In this document: one piece after another, positions 46,778 through 58,620 of the stretch
How the letters are laid out: every line of letters begins with the position of its first letter
Position numbering within the stretch: the stretch's first letter is position 1
Assembly: GCF_041296385.1 (NCBI RefSeq)
Contig: NW_027184063.1
Span: 310,001 to 374,000 of the forward strand
Reading direction: 5' to 3'
DNA from: Aphelocoma coerulescens
Lineage: Eukaryota; Chordata; Aves; Passeriformes; Corvidae
Length of the DNA: 64,000 nt
Position numbers and translations under genes: made by a program
Notes under the pieces: model-generated
What the model was told of the DNA's origin: nothing
Databases searched by the model: none
The model's input: only the letters and a program-made list of their open reading frames with translations

Positions 46778-48706
46778 AGGGGCCTTGCCTCTAGCCAGGT
46801 AGAGGTCAGGGAAAACCGTGGTTTTTGGACTGTGTGGATTCGTTGGCCTGGTACATCAGAACCACAAAAATATGATGCCTTGGTTGACACTGGTGCGCAG
46901 TGTACAATAATTCCATCGCAGCATGTGGGGGTAGAATCTGTTTCTATTGCTGGTGTAACAGGTGGATCACAAAATTTGACCTTGGTGGAAGCTGAGGTGA
47001 GCCTGACTGGAAATGAGTGGAAGAAACATCTCATTGTGACTGGCCCAGAGGCCCTGTGCATTTTGGGCATAGACTTCCTCCGGAACGGGTATTTTAGAGA
47101 CTCAAAGGGACTCAGGTGGGCTTTTGGAATAGCTGCTGTGGAGACAGAGGGCATTAAGCAATTGAACACTTTGCCTGGGCTGTCAGAGAACCCGTCTGCA
47201 GTCGGCCTTCTGAAGGTGGAAGAACAAAGAATACCAAGTGCTACCTCGACAGTGCATCGCCGACAGTACCGGACAACTGGAGATGCTGTGATCCCCATCC
47301 ACAAGATGATCCGTGAGCTGGAGAGCCAAGGGGTGGTCAGCAAGACCCACTCACCCTTCAACAGCCCCATTTGGCCTGTGCGCAAGTCTGACGGGGAATG
47401 GAGATTGACTGTGGACTATCGTGCTTTGAATGAAGTGACTCCACCACTGAGCGCTGCTGTGCTGGACATGTTGGAGCTCCAGTACGAGCTGGAGTCCAAA
47501 GCAGCAAAGTGGTATGCCACAATTGACATTGCCAATGCATTTTTCTCCATTTCTTTGGCAGCAGAGTGCAGGCCTCAGTTTGCTTTCACCTGGAGGGGTG
47601 TGCAGTACACCTGGAACCGACTGCCCCAGGGGTGGAAGCACAGTCCCACCATCTGCCATGGACTGAGCCAGGCTGCACTGGAAAAGGGTGAGGCCCCAGA
47701 ACATCTGCAGTACATTGACGACATCATTGTGTGGGGGAACACCTCGACAGAAGTGTTTGAGAAAGGAGAGAAAATCGTCCAAATTCTCCTGGAAGCTGGA
47801 TTCGCCGTCAAGAAGAGCAAAGTCAAGGGACCTGCCCGAGAGATCCAGTTCCTGGGAGTAAAGTGGCAAGATGGACGGCATCAGATTCCCACTGAGGTTG
47901 TCAATAAGATCAAAGCAATGTCTCCACCGACCAACAAGAAGGAAACACAAGCTTTCCTAGGTGCCATAGGCTTTTGGAGGATGCATATTCCTGAGTACAG
48001 CCAGATTGTGAGCCCTCTCTACCTGGTTACCCGCAAGAAGAACGATTTCCACTGGGGCCCCGAACAGCAACAAGCTTTTGCCCAAATCAAGCAGGAAATC
48101 GCTCATGCCGTAGCCCTTGGCCCAGTCAGGACAGGACCCAAAGTGAAGAACGTGCTCTACTCTGCAGCTGGGAGCCATGGTCTGTCCTGGAGCCTTTGGC
48201 AGAAGGTGTCTGGTGAGACTCGAGGTCGACCACTGGGATTTTGGAGCCGAAACTACAGAGGGTCTGAAGCCAACTACACCCCAACAGCGAAGGAAATCTT
48301 GGCAGCCTATGAAGGAATCCAAGCTGCCTCAGAAGTAATCGGCACTGAGGCACAACTCCTCCTGGCGCCTCAACTATCGGTGCTGGGGTGGATGTTCAAA
48401 GCAGAGGTTCCCTCTACCCACCACGCCACTAATGCCACATGGAGCAAATGGATTGCTCTCATCACACAGCGCGCCCGTATCGGAAAACTGAATCGCCCTG
48501 GGATTTTGGAAATAATCACAAACTGGCCTGAAGGTGAAAACTTTGGTCTCGCTGATGAAGAAGAACAAGTGACACGTGCTGAAGAAGCTCCACCATACAA
48601 CCGACTGCCATCAGAAGACACACGCTACGCTCTTTTCACCGACGGTTCTTGTCGCATCGTAGGGATGAAACGAAAGTGGAAAGCAGCCGTATGGAGTCCC
48701 CCATGA
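46778..48706 (+). pseudogene. pol: ERVL protease-reverse transcriptase-RNase H (cut by TGA)
   Basis: Open frame with first ATG at 46832. Protease active site DTGAQ is at residues 19-23 from that ATG. The RT domain has catalytic D232 (TIDIANAFFS), LPQGW at 264 and YIDD at 294-297, all intact, then a thumb/connection region. RNase H begins with LFTDGS (D604) and is cut by TGA at 48704-48706; the same frame continues with the AELKAVQLAL and YTDSW motifs to a TAG at 48872 and a TAA at 49088. Functions would be polyprotein cleavage and reverse transcription. Confidence 0.9.
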
Positions 48707-49090
48707 CGGGTTGCAGAAGCTACTGAAGGAGAAGGTGGATCAAGCCAGCTGGCTGAACTCAAAGCTGTTCAACTAGCCCTGAACATTGCTGAAAGAGAGA
48801 AGTGGCCAAAGCTCTACCTCTACACTGATTCATGGATGGTAGCCAATGCTCTGTGGGGATGGCTGGAAAAGTAGGAAAAAGCTAATTGGCAGCGTAGGGG
48901 AAAACCAATCTGGGCTGCTGAAGAGTGGAAAAACATCGCTGCCCGAGTAAGAAAGCTGGTTGTGAAAGTCTGCCATGTAGATGCCCATGTCCCCAAGAGT
49001 AGGGCTAATGAGGAACACCAAAACAACAAGCAGGTAGATCAGGCTGCAAAGATAGAAGTGTCACAGATAGATTTAGATTTGGAAATGTAA
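48707..49090 (+). pseudogene. pol: ERVL RNase H, distal part after the stop
   Basis: Continues the pol frame. ELKAVQLALNIAE and LYLYTDSWMVANAL carry the second and third acidic RNase H residues. VCHVDAHVPKSRANEEHQNN is the C-terminal HVDAH segment. TAG at 48872-48874 interrupts it. Confidence 0.8.
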
Positions 49091-49097
49091 AGGAGAG

Positions 49098-49955
49098 TTG
49101 TTCTTAGCTCGATGGGCCCATGATGCCTCAGGCCATCAGGGCAGAGATGCCACCTATAAGTGGGAACGAGATCGAGGGGTGGATCTAAGCATGGACAGTA
49201 TCTCCCAGGTGATCCATGATTGTGAGACATGCGCTGCGATCAAGCAGGCCAAGCAGGTGAAGCCCCTGTGGTACGGTGGGCGGTGGTCCAAATACAAGGA
49301 TGGAGAGGCCTGGCAGATTGATTCCATCACACTGCCTCAAACCCGCCAAGGCAAGCGCTGTGTGCTCACAATGGTAGAAGCCACCACAGGATGGCTGGAG
49401 ACCTACCCTGTGCCTCATGCTACTGCCCGGAACACCATCCTGGGCCTGGAAAAGCAAGTCCTTTGGAGGCATGGTACCCCTGAGAGAATTGAATCTGACA
49501 ATGGGACTCATTTCAAGAACAGCCTTATACACACCTGGGCTAGAGAACATGGCATTGAGTGGGTGTACCACATCCCTTACCATGCACCAGCTGCAGGCAA
49601 AATGGAACAGTGCCATGGATTGTTGAAAACCACCTTGAAGGCACTGGGTGGGGGAACTTTCAAAAATTGGGAGCAGCATCTGGCAAAGGCCACCTGGTTA
49701 GTTAACACCCGAGGTTCCACCAATAGAGCTGGTCCAGCCCAATCTGAATCCCTGCATACAGTAGATGGAGATAAGGTCCCAGTAGTGCATGTCAGAGGCC
49801 TGTTAGGAAAGACTGTGTGGATAAATTCTGCCTCGAGTACAGACAAACCCATCTGTGGGGTTGTCTTTGCTCAGGGATCTGGTTGCACGTGGTGGGTAAT
49901 GCAGAAAGATGGAACAACACGTTGTGTACCGCAGGAAGATCTGATTGTTGTGTGA
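49098..49955 (+). pseudogene. pol: ERVL integrase (open frame, shifted relative to RT)
   Basis: Uninterrupted 285-codon frame. The zinc-binding HHCC motif uses H8, H13, C42 and C45 (the H-H spacing looks compressed). The catalytic triad is D75 (WQIDS), D134 (ESDNG) and E170 (GKMEQ), with the retroviral 35-residue spacing between the last two. The C-terminal part ends RCVPQEDLIVV. It is in a different frame from RNase H owing to an indel near 49080, so it is expressible only if that shift is bypassed. It ends about 230 bp before the 3' LTR. Confidence 0.88.
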
Positions 49956-50028
49956 AAACCATCTGTAATGTGGAATGCCTGTGTACCACTGCTTGCTGAT
50001 TGTCTCTGTCACTGTTCGTACATAGCTG

Positions 50029-50111
<83 letters not shown>
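50029..50111. repeat. (TGTATA)n microsatellite
   Basis: About 13 tatgta units between the integrase stop and the 3' LTR. Confidence 0.95.
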
Positions 50112-50182
50112 TGATGTGGGTGTGTAGAGTTAGAATATCTTAGTTTGGGCATTGAGCCAATGATATGGGATAAGGGGTGGAA

Positions 50183-50795
50183 TGTCTTGGGGTGACTTTG
50201 TGATGTGTATCCCGTATCACTGCCCTATGCCCAGAAATTAACTTTGTGCCTTTCTATGCCTCTAAACTGAGCCTGAGAGGGGGAAGGAAAAATCTGAGCA
50301 AAACTTTCTCAAAGCAGTTTGCAGCTTGTTCAAGGTCACACAGAGATAGGGACTTTCTTCTTCCCAGCTTGCTGCTTCCCTGGTCAGCTTTTGGCCAGTT
50401 CTTCAGCTTCTTTTTCTCCAAAGGGAGACTGAGAGCTGAATTTTTTTTCATTCCCTGGAATTTTGGATTTTCTCCCTTTTCTGATGGGCTGCTTCAATAT
50501 CAGAGCACATTGGCAGGACTTGCCACTGAGCACAGAGGGCCTGGCCCTGGCCCAAGCCCCAGCTCCGAGGAGACCAAAGGAAGGACTCTAACATTTTCTC
50601 AGCTTTTCCCTCCACACTGAAAGATTTTATTATTTAGCATTATTTTCCTTTTCCCGTGTGTTTGTTAAATAAATAGTTTTTATCTCCTTCACTTTCCTTT
50701 GAGGAAAACTTATTTTTTCCTGAACCAGGTTCAGGGGAGGGGTGGTTGTGCCTTCTCTCAGAGGATATATTTCTAAATTTGGCCAAACTGGCACA
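50183..50795 (+). mobile_element. 3' LTR of the ERVL-type provirus
   Basis: Starts tgtcttggggtgac right after a purine tract (ataaggggtggaa) and ends caaactggcaca. aataaa is at 50668-50673. Confidence 0.9.
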
Positions 50796-50985
50796 TATGC
50801 AAATGAACCAAACTTACAAAACTGTGAAGAACTCCTGACCTGTTGTCCATCTTGGGGTCCCTCTTGGCAGTAGCCTCTGGCTACCCTGGGTGTACCTTTG
50901 AAGGCCTTGCAAATAAATACCTACCTTTATTCCCTTATTCTGGTCTAGCCTCTGTTTTTAGGTGGCCTCTCAAGGCATCAGCAGG
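50796..50985 (+). mobile_element. LTR-like fragment next to the ERVL 3' end
   Basis: cttgcaaataaatacctacc (aataaa at 50912) and following tttattcccttattctgg look like an R-U5 segment of an unrelated LTR, 5'-truncated at the ERVL boundary. Confidence 0.45.
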
Positions 50986-51548
50986 GGCTGCGATTCCACA
51001 CTTGTGGAGACCAGAACCGCCCCCAGGATCCCAACACTGCCTGACAGCGCTCCGGACACCGGGATGGTCGCGTGTCCGAGTCTCGGCCACTGTGCTGCTG
51101 CTTCGTTTGCTCGTAGGCAAACACCCAGAGGCCACTGTTAAGCCCGGATGGTCTCTGCTTCTGCCCTCTTCCTGATCCCATGCAGGGATGGAGCACTGCT
51201 GTGCTTTCAGGAAGCTGCTCTTGAAAGCTTCCAGCATTCCAAGCTCCTTTGCCCTCCGTGGAGGCTTGCCACAGAATCCCTCACAGCTGCCTCCAGAGCA
51301 TACTCCTGTTGGCTGTTCTAAAATCCAGGGCCTATCAGGGTGCTCAGCAAGACCTCTGACTCCACAGTGTTGTGGAACTGGACCTTCAGGACAGGGACCT
51401 TTCCAGCCTGAGCTGCCCTCGTTCCTCTGTGTCTCTGCACAAAACACGGCATGGTGTGGATACAAAAATGCTGCTAGCAAGGATTTTCTTGCTATTTTCT
51501 AAGCCCGTGAGAGACTTTTCTCTCTCACAGAAGAGGCAGCAGAGTTAT
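50986..51548. other. No gene recognised
   Basis: Mixed-composition DNA with overlapping short frames on both strands and no domain. Confidence 0.4.
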
Positions 51549-51790
51549 GTAAACAACCAAATACCTGCAGCCTTGAAAAGTCTTGTTTATAGTACAGTAG
51601 AAAAATATTTTGACAATGGATGCTTTAGGATTTTAGCCAATCACGCCAAGGGGTGGCTGATCCTTTGTCCAATTAGACTATGAAGAAAAAAGTCTATGAA
51701 AGAGTTTGTAAAATAATTCAATAAATCAATCTTGCTGCACAATTCCTGCCTGCTGGATCTTCTCTCCTCCTCCCTACAGCTGCAGGACAC
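51549..51790 (+). mobile_element. Possible solo LTR
   Basis: Starts tgtaaacaacc, contains agccaatca (CCAAT-like) near 51632 and aataaa at 51720-51725, and is followed by a pyrimidine-rich tail. No paired LTR or coding region. Confidence 0.4.
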
Positions 51791-52322
51791 GGTGATATAC
51801 CCTAGGGTTGCAGTAATAGCACGGAAGAGAGCGGCAGGAGGGGCCTGTGTGTCCCAGGGCTCAGGTTTTGCGCCGCTTCAGCACCGCAGAGATGCAGGTC
51901 AAGTGAAGAAGCCAAACTGTTTATTAATAGGAGGCGAAGCAAAGGGGATGAGCTGGGAGGAAAAAAGGGGATGGGCAGGGTCTGAGGGCTGGAGGGATGG
52001 AGCTGTCAAAAGGGAGGGAGAGGGCAGAAGCTATGGGAGCTTTCCACAGGCTCAGCTGTGACCAGCATCAGCTGTGCCTGGAGCTCCAGCTGCTCTACTC
52101 TGTCTCCAGATGGTCTCATCTTCCAGGATATCTGGACATCTTAAAGGGACTCTGGTTCTGAGCCAGCAGATGAACGTAGTTCTGCAGCTCTTTTGTTGAA
52201 TATTTCCTGAACTACGATGTTTGTCTGGGAAGGGCTGTCGTCTCTCCTCAGGGCTTGAAGGGCTGGAAGAGACAGGAACAGAGCCACGGTCAGAGCCTGG
52301 ATCTGCGGGAATCCAAGCAGAC

Positions 52323-55300
52323 CTTCCTGCCAGGGCCATCTCGCCCAGCTCCTGCCATGGCCAGAAGACAGCAGGGGCCAAGGAGATCAGCCAGAAGGTG
52401 CTGGCCATGAAGCTCCCCACTGTGTCCCTGAAACCTCTCTGTGCTCTGCCCACGTCACCCCGAGTCCACACATGGAGCAAAGCCCCCCACAGCCAGGGCA
52501 GGGATTGCAGCTCCCGAGCCAGGCATTGCAGCTCGCCCCCGCCAGCCCCCGCTGACAGCCCGCTGCCCTCACTCACCCTCACTGAGGACCTGGAGCTCTT
52601 CCTTCTGCCCCCTCAAGAACACCCTGGCAGTCCCTGGGAGCACAGAGGCGGTCACGGCCCCGCGGCACAGCTCCCTCGCAGCGGCGCTGCCAGCCCCGTG
52701 GCCACACGCTCTCCTGCCCCGGCAGGGCTCAGCCCGGGCCCGTGCCGCATCCTGACGCCCGAGGGCACGGCTGCGAGAGGGCGGCAGCGGCCCCGAGGGC
52801 AGGCGGGGCTGCACGGCCCCGGGCCCGGCTGCGAGAGGGCGGCAGCGGCCCCGAGGGCAGGCGGGGCTCCACGGCCCCGGGCCAGGCTGCGAGAGGGCGG
52901 CAGCGGCCCCGAGGGCAGGCGGGGCTCCACGGCCCCGGGCACGGCTGCGAGAGGGCGGCAGCGGCCCCGAGGGCAGGCGGGGCTCCACGGCCCCGGGCCC
53001 GGCTGCGAGAGGGCGGCAGCGGCCCCGAGGGCAGGCGGGGCTCCACGGCCCCGGGCACGGCTGCGAGAGGGCGGCAGCGGCCCCGAGGGCAGGCGGGGCT
53101 GCACGGCCCCGGGCCCGGCTGCGAGAGGGCGGCAGCGGCCCCGAGGGCAGGCGGGGCTCCACGGCCCCGGGCCCGGCTGCGAGAGGGCGGCAGCGGCCCC
53201 GAGGGCAGGCGGGGCTGCACGGCCCCGGGCCCGGATGCCGCTGCCGGGGCAGCAGCCGGGGCTGGGGCCGAGCTGCGGCGGGGCGGGGAGGGGCCCCGGG
53301 CTCGTGGCTCACCGATGAACCTGACGGCCGCCTCTCGCAGGGACTGCTGTGGGCTGTCCACGAACGGCAGGGCCTGGTGCAGGCGCTCGGCCGCTCGGCT
53401 CCTGTCCTCTGCCAGCTGCAGAGAGCGCCAGGAGGGAAGGGTTGGCGCGGGCTCAGCCCCTTGGCCGGGCTCTCTGCGCCCAGCCCTGGCCTCCCCTGCC
53501 CGCACGGCCCCGAGGCCCGGCCAGCAGCCGCTGGCGCCGGGCTCTGGAGGGGGCCGAGGGCCGGCTGCTGCCCGGGGAGCCGCGGTGCCGCCCCGCGCCA
53601 CGGCCCAGCGGGGCCGGGGCTCCATCGGCAGCCGGCTCGGGGCCACAGGAGCCTGGAGAAGAGCCCAGGCAAGGGAGCGGCGTGTGGGGCGCAGGCTGGC
53701 GCCCCTGGTGCAGCACCGCAGCCAACCCCACACACTGGGTACCAGGGGCAGGGGGCTTCTCCAGGCTCAGCTTGGGCTTCCAGGCAGTCCTTACCAGGAG
53801 CTCGGCAAACTTCAACCTCTGGTCCTTCTTGAGCAGCTGCTCGAGATCTCTCCTCTTCAGGAACTTGGCTGCACAAATCAGTGTTTCGCGAGAAGCCTGG
53901 AGAGCAGCAGAGACCCAGAGATGGCACCACGGCCCAGGGCACAGGACCCGTGTCCCTGTGCCAAGGCTGGGAGGAGGCTGCAGCCTGGGAGGTGCCAGGG
54001 CTGGAGGCAGCCGAGCCCCCTCCCAGGGATGCAGCAGCATCACACAAAACCTTACCTTTGCCACACGCCAGTTCTCATCATCCCAGTAGATTATAAGTGG
54101 GTAAAGGCTCTGGTTCACAATCGTCTTCAGGGGCTTTTTTCCCTCATCCACTACCAACTCCATCACCTTGGAGAAGAGGTGAATGGAGAGCAGCTGCACG
54201 TGGCTATTGTCCTGGAGGAAAGGAAACCAACTTGATGCCATGATGATTTTTTGCCTTTTCTTTCATACCCCGTTTATATACCTTTTTATATTCTTAGTGG
54301 TTTTTGGCCTACATTCTTAGACTTATTTTGTTAAGCTAGGAGACTAAACATCTTAGAAACCGCAGACACCAAGGTCCTCTCCAGAACACATTTTGTAAAC
54401 TACGATAGGGCCATCGAGGGGGAAGGTTCCTTAGGGAGGGGGGCTCAATTGAGCCTCTCACTGGGGAATCTTTGATAGCTATGCTAATTAGTAAGATCTA
54501 TAATGTTATATCCAATCTATCGTGTGTGTGCATTGCGGGGCGCATTTGGCCCATTCCACGTGGGCGTGGTGCACCTAAGGATCCTTATAATAAATACAGA
54601 GGTAAAAGCCCTTTCTCCCTTCTAACCATGTTTGACTCTTGATTTTAAGACCAGGAAAAGGCATCAAACTACTCCAGGCCCACCTAGGCAAAGGCCTGAA
54701 AATGCAAAAGGCACAAAATTTCTGGGCAGCACCCAGTGCCTATGGCTGGGGCACAGAGCCTTACATTTGCAAAGAGTGGCAGGAGCGCCTCAGCCAGTTT
54801 CGGGGCGGTGGTGCTGGATACCAGGATGTCTTTGTTCTCGAGCACATTCATGAACACAGAGAGGGACATCCTGACCACCTCTCCATCTTCATCGCCCAGC
54901 AGCTCCACAAGCCGTTGGGACAGGCTGCCCATCCTTCTGGCCTGTGTGGAACACAAGGCTGTGCTGTGAAGCCATGAACGTCTGCACTGCCTACACCACC
55001 CTGGCCCTGCAAGCCCACCCTGCTGCCGCAGGGCCCAGAGGCCAAAGGCCTGTCCCAAAGCACTGGGGCAGCTGAGCCGGGAGGCAGGAGAGCTGGGAGC
55101 AGCTGCCTCAGCTCCTGAAGCCCAGCCAAGCCCATGTGACTGCTTTCCCCAGCGCAGCTTCAGCCGCTGCCGCCTTCTCACCATCGCGGGATCCTTGCTG
55201 AGCACCACGAGGCCTCTGAGTGCCAGGCGACATCTCTGCCTGCACTCGCTCAGCAGGTACCTGGACATGATCTCCAGGACACTGTCACCGCATTCCCTCA

Positions 55301-58219
55301 AGTCCAGGCACTCGAGGACCTGAAAGGCACAGGGCAGTGACAGGGGAGCCGGCCGGCAGGAGCCCGGAACCGCCCAGGGCTGGGCCCAGGCAGCAGCGCA
55401 GGGCGCGGGCACCGTCCCAGGCAGCTGCGGCTACGAGAGGGCAGAGAGGCGGGAGGCAGCTCAGCGAGGCAGCGCTGGCCGTCAGGCTCACCTCCACAAG
55501 GAATGCCAGGAAGGGCAGATCCCAGCCTGGCTCCTTCCTGCTCAGCAGCCCAAGCAGGAGGAGTGCAATCCCAGAACACATGGGGAGGGAGACCCGGCGC
55601 ATCTCTCTGGCAGAGGGAAAAAGGCATCAAGGCTGTGAGCTGGGGGGGCAAACATCTCCCAGGACTGACTCACAGAGGTGCAGGGGATGTGGGTGCTCTG
55701 GGAGGTGGCTGCTCCTGAGCACCCTTCTCCAGCCTTTTCCAGTGCCCTTGGCCATCCCTCATTGACCAGGCCCTCTGGCCCATGGCCACAGGGGCTGTGT
55801 GGGGCACCTCGGGCACAGGGCACAAGTGCCGGGGGCAGTGGGGAGAAGGGGGTCTCACCTGGCCAGCAGACCCACTGCATAGTGCTGGGTGTCAGCACAC
55901 AGCAGCGTGTCCCAGCCACGCTTGCGCTCCATAGCCACCACCTCATTGTCACAGCGCAGTCGACAGAGCAGAGCCTTCATGGCCTGCACTGCAAACCTGT
56001 GTGCAGAACAAAGCCCAGGTCACACTGGGAGCACTGGCGCTGGCCACAAGGGCATGGGAAGGACAGGAGGACTGGGACCTGTTGGAGTTGGTGGGAAGGC
56101 GGTGTTCCTCCCGGCACGCTCTCCAGAAGTGATCAACTTCCTCTGGCATCTGCTGTGTGGTGATGACAACATGGGAGAGCAGAGCCACAAAGATGCGGGA
56201 GGAGTAAAGGTTCATTGCCTCGTGGCACCGAGGCACCTGGACAATCACCCACAGCGCCAGAGTTGCCTGCAAAAGAAGCAGCCCGAGACAGCGCTCAGTG
56301 CTGAGCTGTCCATGTGGCAGGGCCTGAGGGGAGATGCAGGGGGAGCACCGGGCCTGGTGCCCCCTGAGCCTGCCCCTAGCTCAGGTTTCAGCCCAGCGCC
56401 TGAGGCAGGGAGAGGATGGAGAGCTGCTGGAGCGGCAGCTTGGGGGTGAACAAAGGCCAGTTCCAGAAACTCACAGCCAGGGCAAGGACAGGTGTGTCGT
56501 CCCCATCAGAGGTGGACAAGCTGTTCAGAGGCCAGTCCTCCATCACACAGAGCAGTGTTGGCAGCACCTTCTCCAGTGTGCTGCCTGACAAGCCTATGAG
56601 TCTCCACATCATTGTGGCAGCTCTGTGGGATCAGAGCTCTAAGTCAGGGGCGTCTCAGTCACAGTACCATGCCCTGTGCAGCTGTGGGGGCCCAGGTGAC
56701 AGAGCCCCGGTGCCCTGAGGGGCAGGGAGGGAGCATGGCAGCAGGCTCAGGAAACAGAGGGGCCCGAGGGTCCTGGAGCTCTCCGCCTGTCTGGCAGACC
56801 CCATTGGACAGGCGGCACAGGGCAATGGGCCCTAAGGGCTGGTGAGCCCTGAGCTCTCAAGGCAGCTGGGCCCCGTACCTGTCGCACGATGGGGCACAGC
56901 GCAGGAGGGTCAGCACCACATCAGCGGGGTGCTCTTCAGCCAGCCTCAGAACGTAAATGGGCAGCCTGGGATCCACAGTGACATGGGACCCGAGTCTCTG
57001 GTGAATGTTCCTCACCATGGCTGGCACCTGGAGGAGGCATGGGGAAGACTTGGAGCACTGTCCAAGGGAGCAACTTCCCCAGCTGCCCCCAAGAAATGCT
57101 TCCCTTCTCGACTCACTGCTCTGGTCTCAAAGGCTGAGGGGGCCCAGCAGCTGTGGCTTGAGGGGGCACAAGATCCTTGGAGTGTCCAGCCCTGGCCCCA
57201 GGCTGCTTACCTGCTGCTGAGAAGAATCAGCACTCTCCTTGAAATAACCCAGTTTGGGAGCATGAATCCCAGTGGGAATGGGCATAGTGTCAGTATTTGG
57301 GATGCCCTGAGTCTCTCCGGTGTCGGTGTTTGTGATGGCCATGTCCTCAGTCCCTGCCATGAGAGTCTTCGCCGTGTGATCATTCATTGGACTGTCAGAG
57401 TCTTCTGAGGGTGCAGTGATATCTGTGCTGACACCAGGCTCTGCCTGGAGCTTGGTCAGCCCAGAGTCAGGCTCAGCTGTGCCCTCACTTGCTTTGGTGC
57501 TGGTCTTTCCACGCCGGATGCACATGAACTTCCGGAACATCTGCAGGAGAACAAAGGACAGGGAAGAGAGGGATGTTCCAAGGGGTGCTCCAGGAGCGGT
57601 GCTCGGCTGAGCAGCGACAGCAGGCCCAGCCCAGGTGGGGATGGCTGCAGGTACCTGCACTGTTCTCCGGAAGCGGCCATGGGCACGGTCCTTCTTTTGT
57701 ATCCGGTCCAGGGCTGCATCTGGCAAAGAGCGAGCGCAGCCAGAGCTGAGGGGCTGCGGGAGAGGCCGGAGAACGCAGCCCAGCCCTGCGCTCCCCAGGC
57801 AGGGACAGCCCCGGGATGCCCAGGGGATGGAACATGACTGCTGCAGGGGGTCTGGCCTGGCCCCTCTTCCGTCCTATCCATGGGCCTGTTCTCCAGGGAT
57901 GGGATGGGACGGGATGGGATGAGATGGGATGGGATGGGATGGGATGGGATGGGATGGGATGGGAAGGGATGGGACGCGATGGGACGCAATGGGACGCGAT
58001 GGGATGGGATGGGATGGGATGGGATGGGATGGGATGGGATGGGATGGGATGGGATGGTGCCAAGCTGGCTGCCGCCATCAGCCCTGTGGCCCAGCTCTGT
58101 CACTCACTGTCCTGCCGTGGCTGGAACTGCTCCAGCTCTTCAGGCTGTTGTGCTGGGGCAGCTCCAGGGCCTTTTTTCCCCCTGAACACTTTGAACAGGC
58201 CACGGAATCTGCCCGCCAT
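52323..58219 (-). CDS. Maestro heat-like repeat (MROH) family protein, 15 exons
   Basis: Minus-strand exons: 58219-58108, 57719-57655, 57540-57211, 57027-56879, 56622-56475, 56266-56079, 55996-55859, 55606-55492, 55319-55182, 54941-54765, 54211-54056, 53896-53795, 53415-53313, 52633-52577 and probably 52443-52323. Each of the first fourteen has AG/GT borders, and they join in frame to about 659 codons without a stop. Translation starts MAGRFRGLFKVFRGKKG. Blocks typical of the family include HLFSKVMELVVDEGKKPLKT, SRETLICAAKFLKRRDLEQL, SGIALLLLGLLS, DLRECGDSVLEIMSRYL and RAAERLHQALPF. These proteins are alpha-solenoids of HEAT-like repeats; molecular role is mostly unknown and the family is expanded in birds. 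The last exon and stop are uncertain (a further frame ends at 52052). Which MROH member it is cannot be decided here. Confidence 0.85.
52750..53236. repeat. 58-bp GC-rich VNTR in an MROH intron
   Basis: Eight copies, with gcgagagggcggcagcgg at 52773, 52831, 52889, 52947, 53005, 53063, 53121 and 53179. Copies differ mainly at ctgcac/ctccac and gggcccgg/gggcacgg. Lies between exons 53415-53313 and 52633-52577. Because 58 is not a multiple of three and the unit lacks stops in every frame, long spurious frames cross it on both strands. Confidence 0.96.
54245..54655 (+). mobile_element. Solo LTR in an MROH intron
   Basis: AT-rich segment between exons 54941-54765 and 54211-54056, antisense to the gene. 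It has aaggatccttataataaatac (aataaa-type signal near 54590) followed by a pyrimidine-rich U5-like tail (ccctttctcccttctaacc). Ends approximate. Confidence 0.5.
57897..58057. repeat. (GGGAT)n microsatellite in MROH intron 1
   Basis: About 32 GGGAT-type units with a few variants (gggac, gggacgca) in the middle. G-rich strand is plus, so it is the template strand of the MROH gene. Confidence 0.97.
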
Positions 58220-58221
58220 GC

Positions 58222-58620
58222 CGCAGTCTGGCCTCGAGGGCACCTTCAAGAGAGATGCCTGGGGAAAGCTCTGAGTGAACAAGTCCTGCACTTGTGCCTT
58301 GAAGGCACCAGCAGCAGAGAAGCCTCAGGAAGGCTACAGGACAGCAAGTCCTGCACCCTGGTCTCAGAGGGCTCCTGCCACAAGGACAGGAGACTCCTCG
58401 TCAAGGATTGTGGTCAGCAAAGCCAAGGGTCTGGCCTTGAGGGCACCGGCCACAGGGATGGGAGATGCCTCGGAAAAGCTCCGGGGCACCAAGTCCCACG
58501 GTCTGCCCTTGAGGGCACCTGCAAAAGAGAAGCCTCGAGAAGGCCACAGGTCACCAAGTCCTGTGGTCTGGCCTCGAGGTCACCTGCAGGAATAACGCCT
58601 CGGAAAAGCTCCGGGTCAGC
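58222..58620. repeat. ~80-bp tandem repeat upstream of MROH exon 1
   Basis: About five diverged copies of a block with ctggcctcgagggcacc, gggagatgcctcggaaaagc and ccaagtcctg. The first copy abuts the start codon region at 58219. A single related copy lies at 60785-60840. Confidence 0.85.

Larger units (their letters stand above)
44094..50795 (+). mobile_element. ERVL-type endogenous retrovirus, nearly full length
   Basis: Two direct LTRs (44094-44752 and 50183-50795) flank gag, protease-reverse transcriptase-RNase H and integrase in one orientation. No envelope gene exists: only ~230 bp separate the integrase stop from the 3' LTR. Gag wording (PTSALAARV), an RT YIDD box and lack of env point to class III (ERVL-like). 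Unlike mammalian ERVL there is no room for a dUTPase after integrase. The element carries stops in gag and RNase H and frame changes in gag and before integrase, so it is not intact. The LTRs differ at many positions, indicating an old insertion. Confidence 0.92.

Noticed and set aside
52773..53236. CRISPR-like regular repeats
   Set aside because: Copies are directly adjacent with no unique spacers and the DNA is vertebrate.
52742..54235. 497-codon plus-strand frame and overlapping minus-strand frames of 334-492 codons
   Set aside because: They arise from the stop-free 58-bp VNTR and run through MROH exons on the wrong strand or through its introns.
57456..58103. 215-codon minus-strand frame with SHPIPSHPIP repeats
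   Set aside because: It reads through the (GGGAT)n tract and MROH introns; the spliced exons explain the coding signal.
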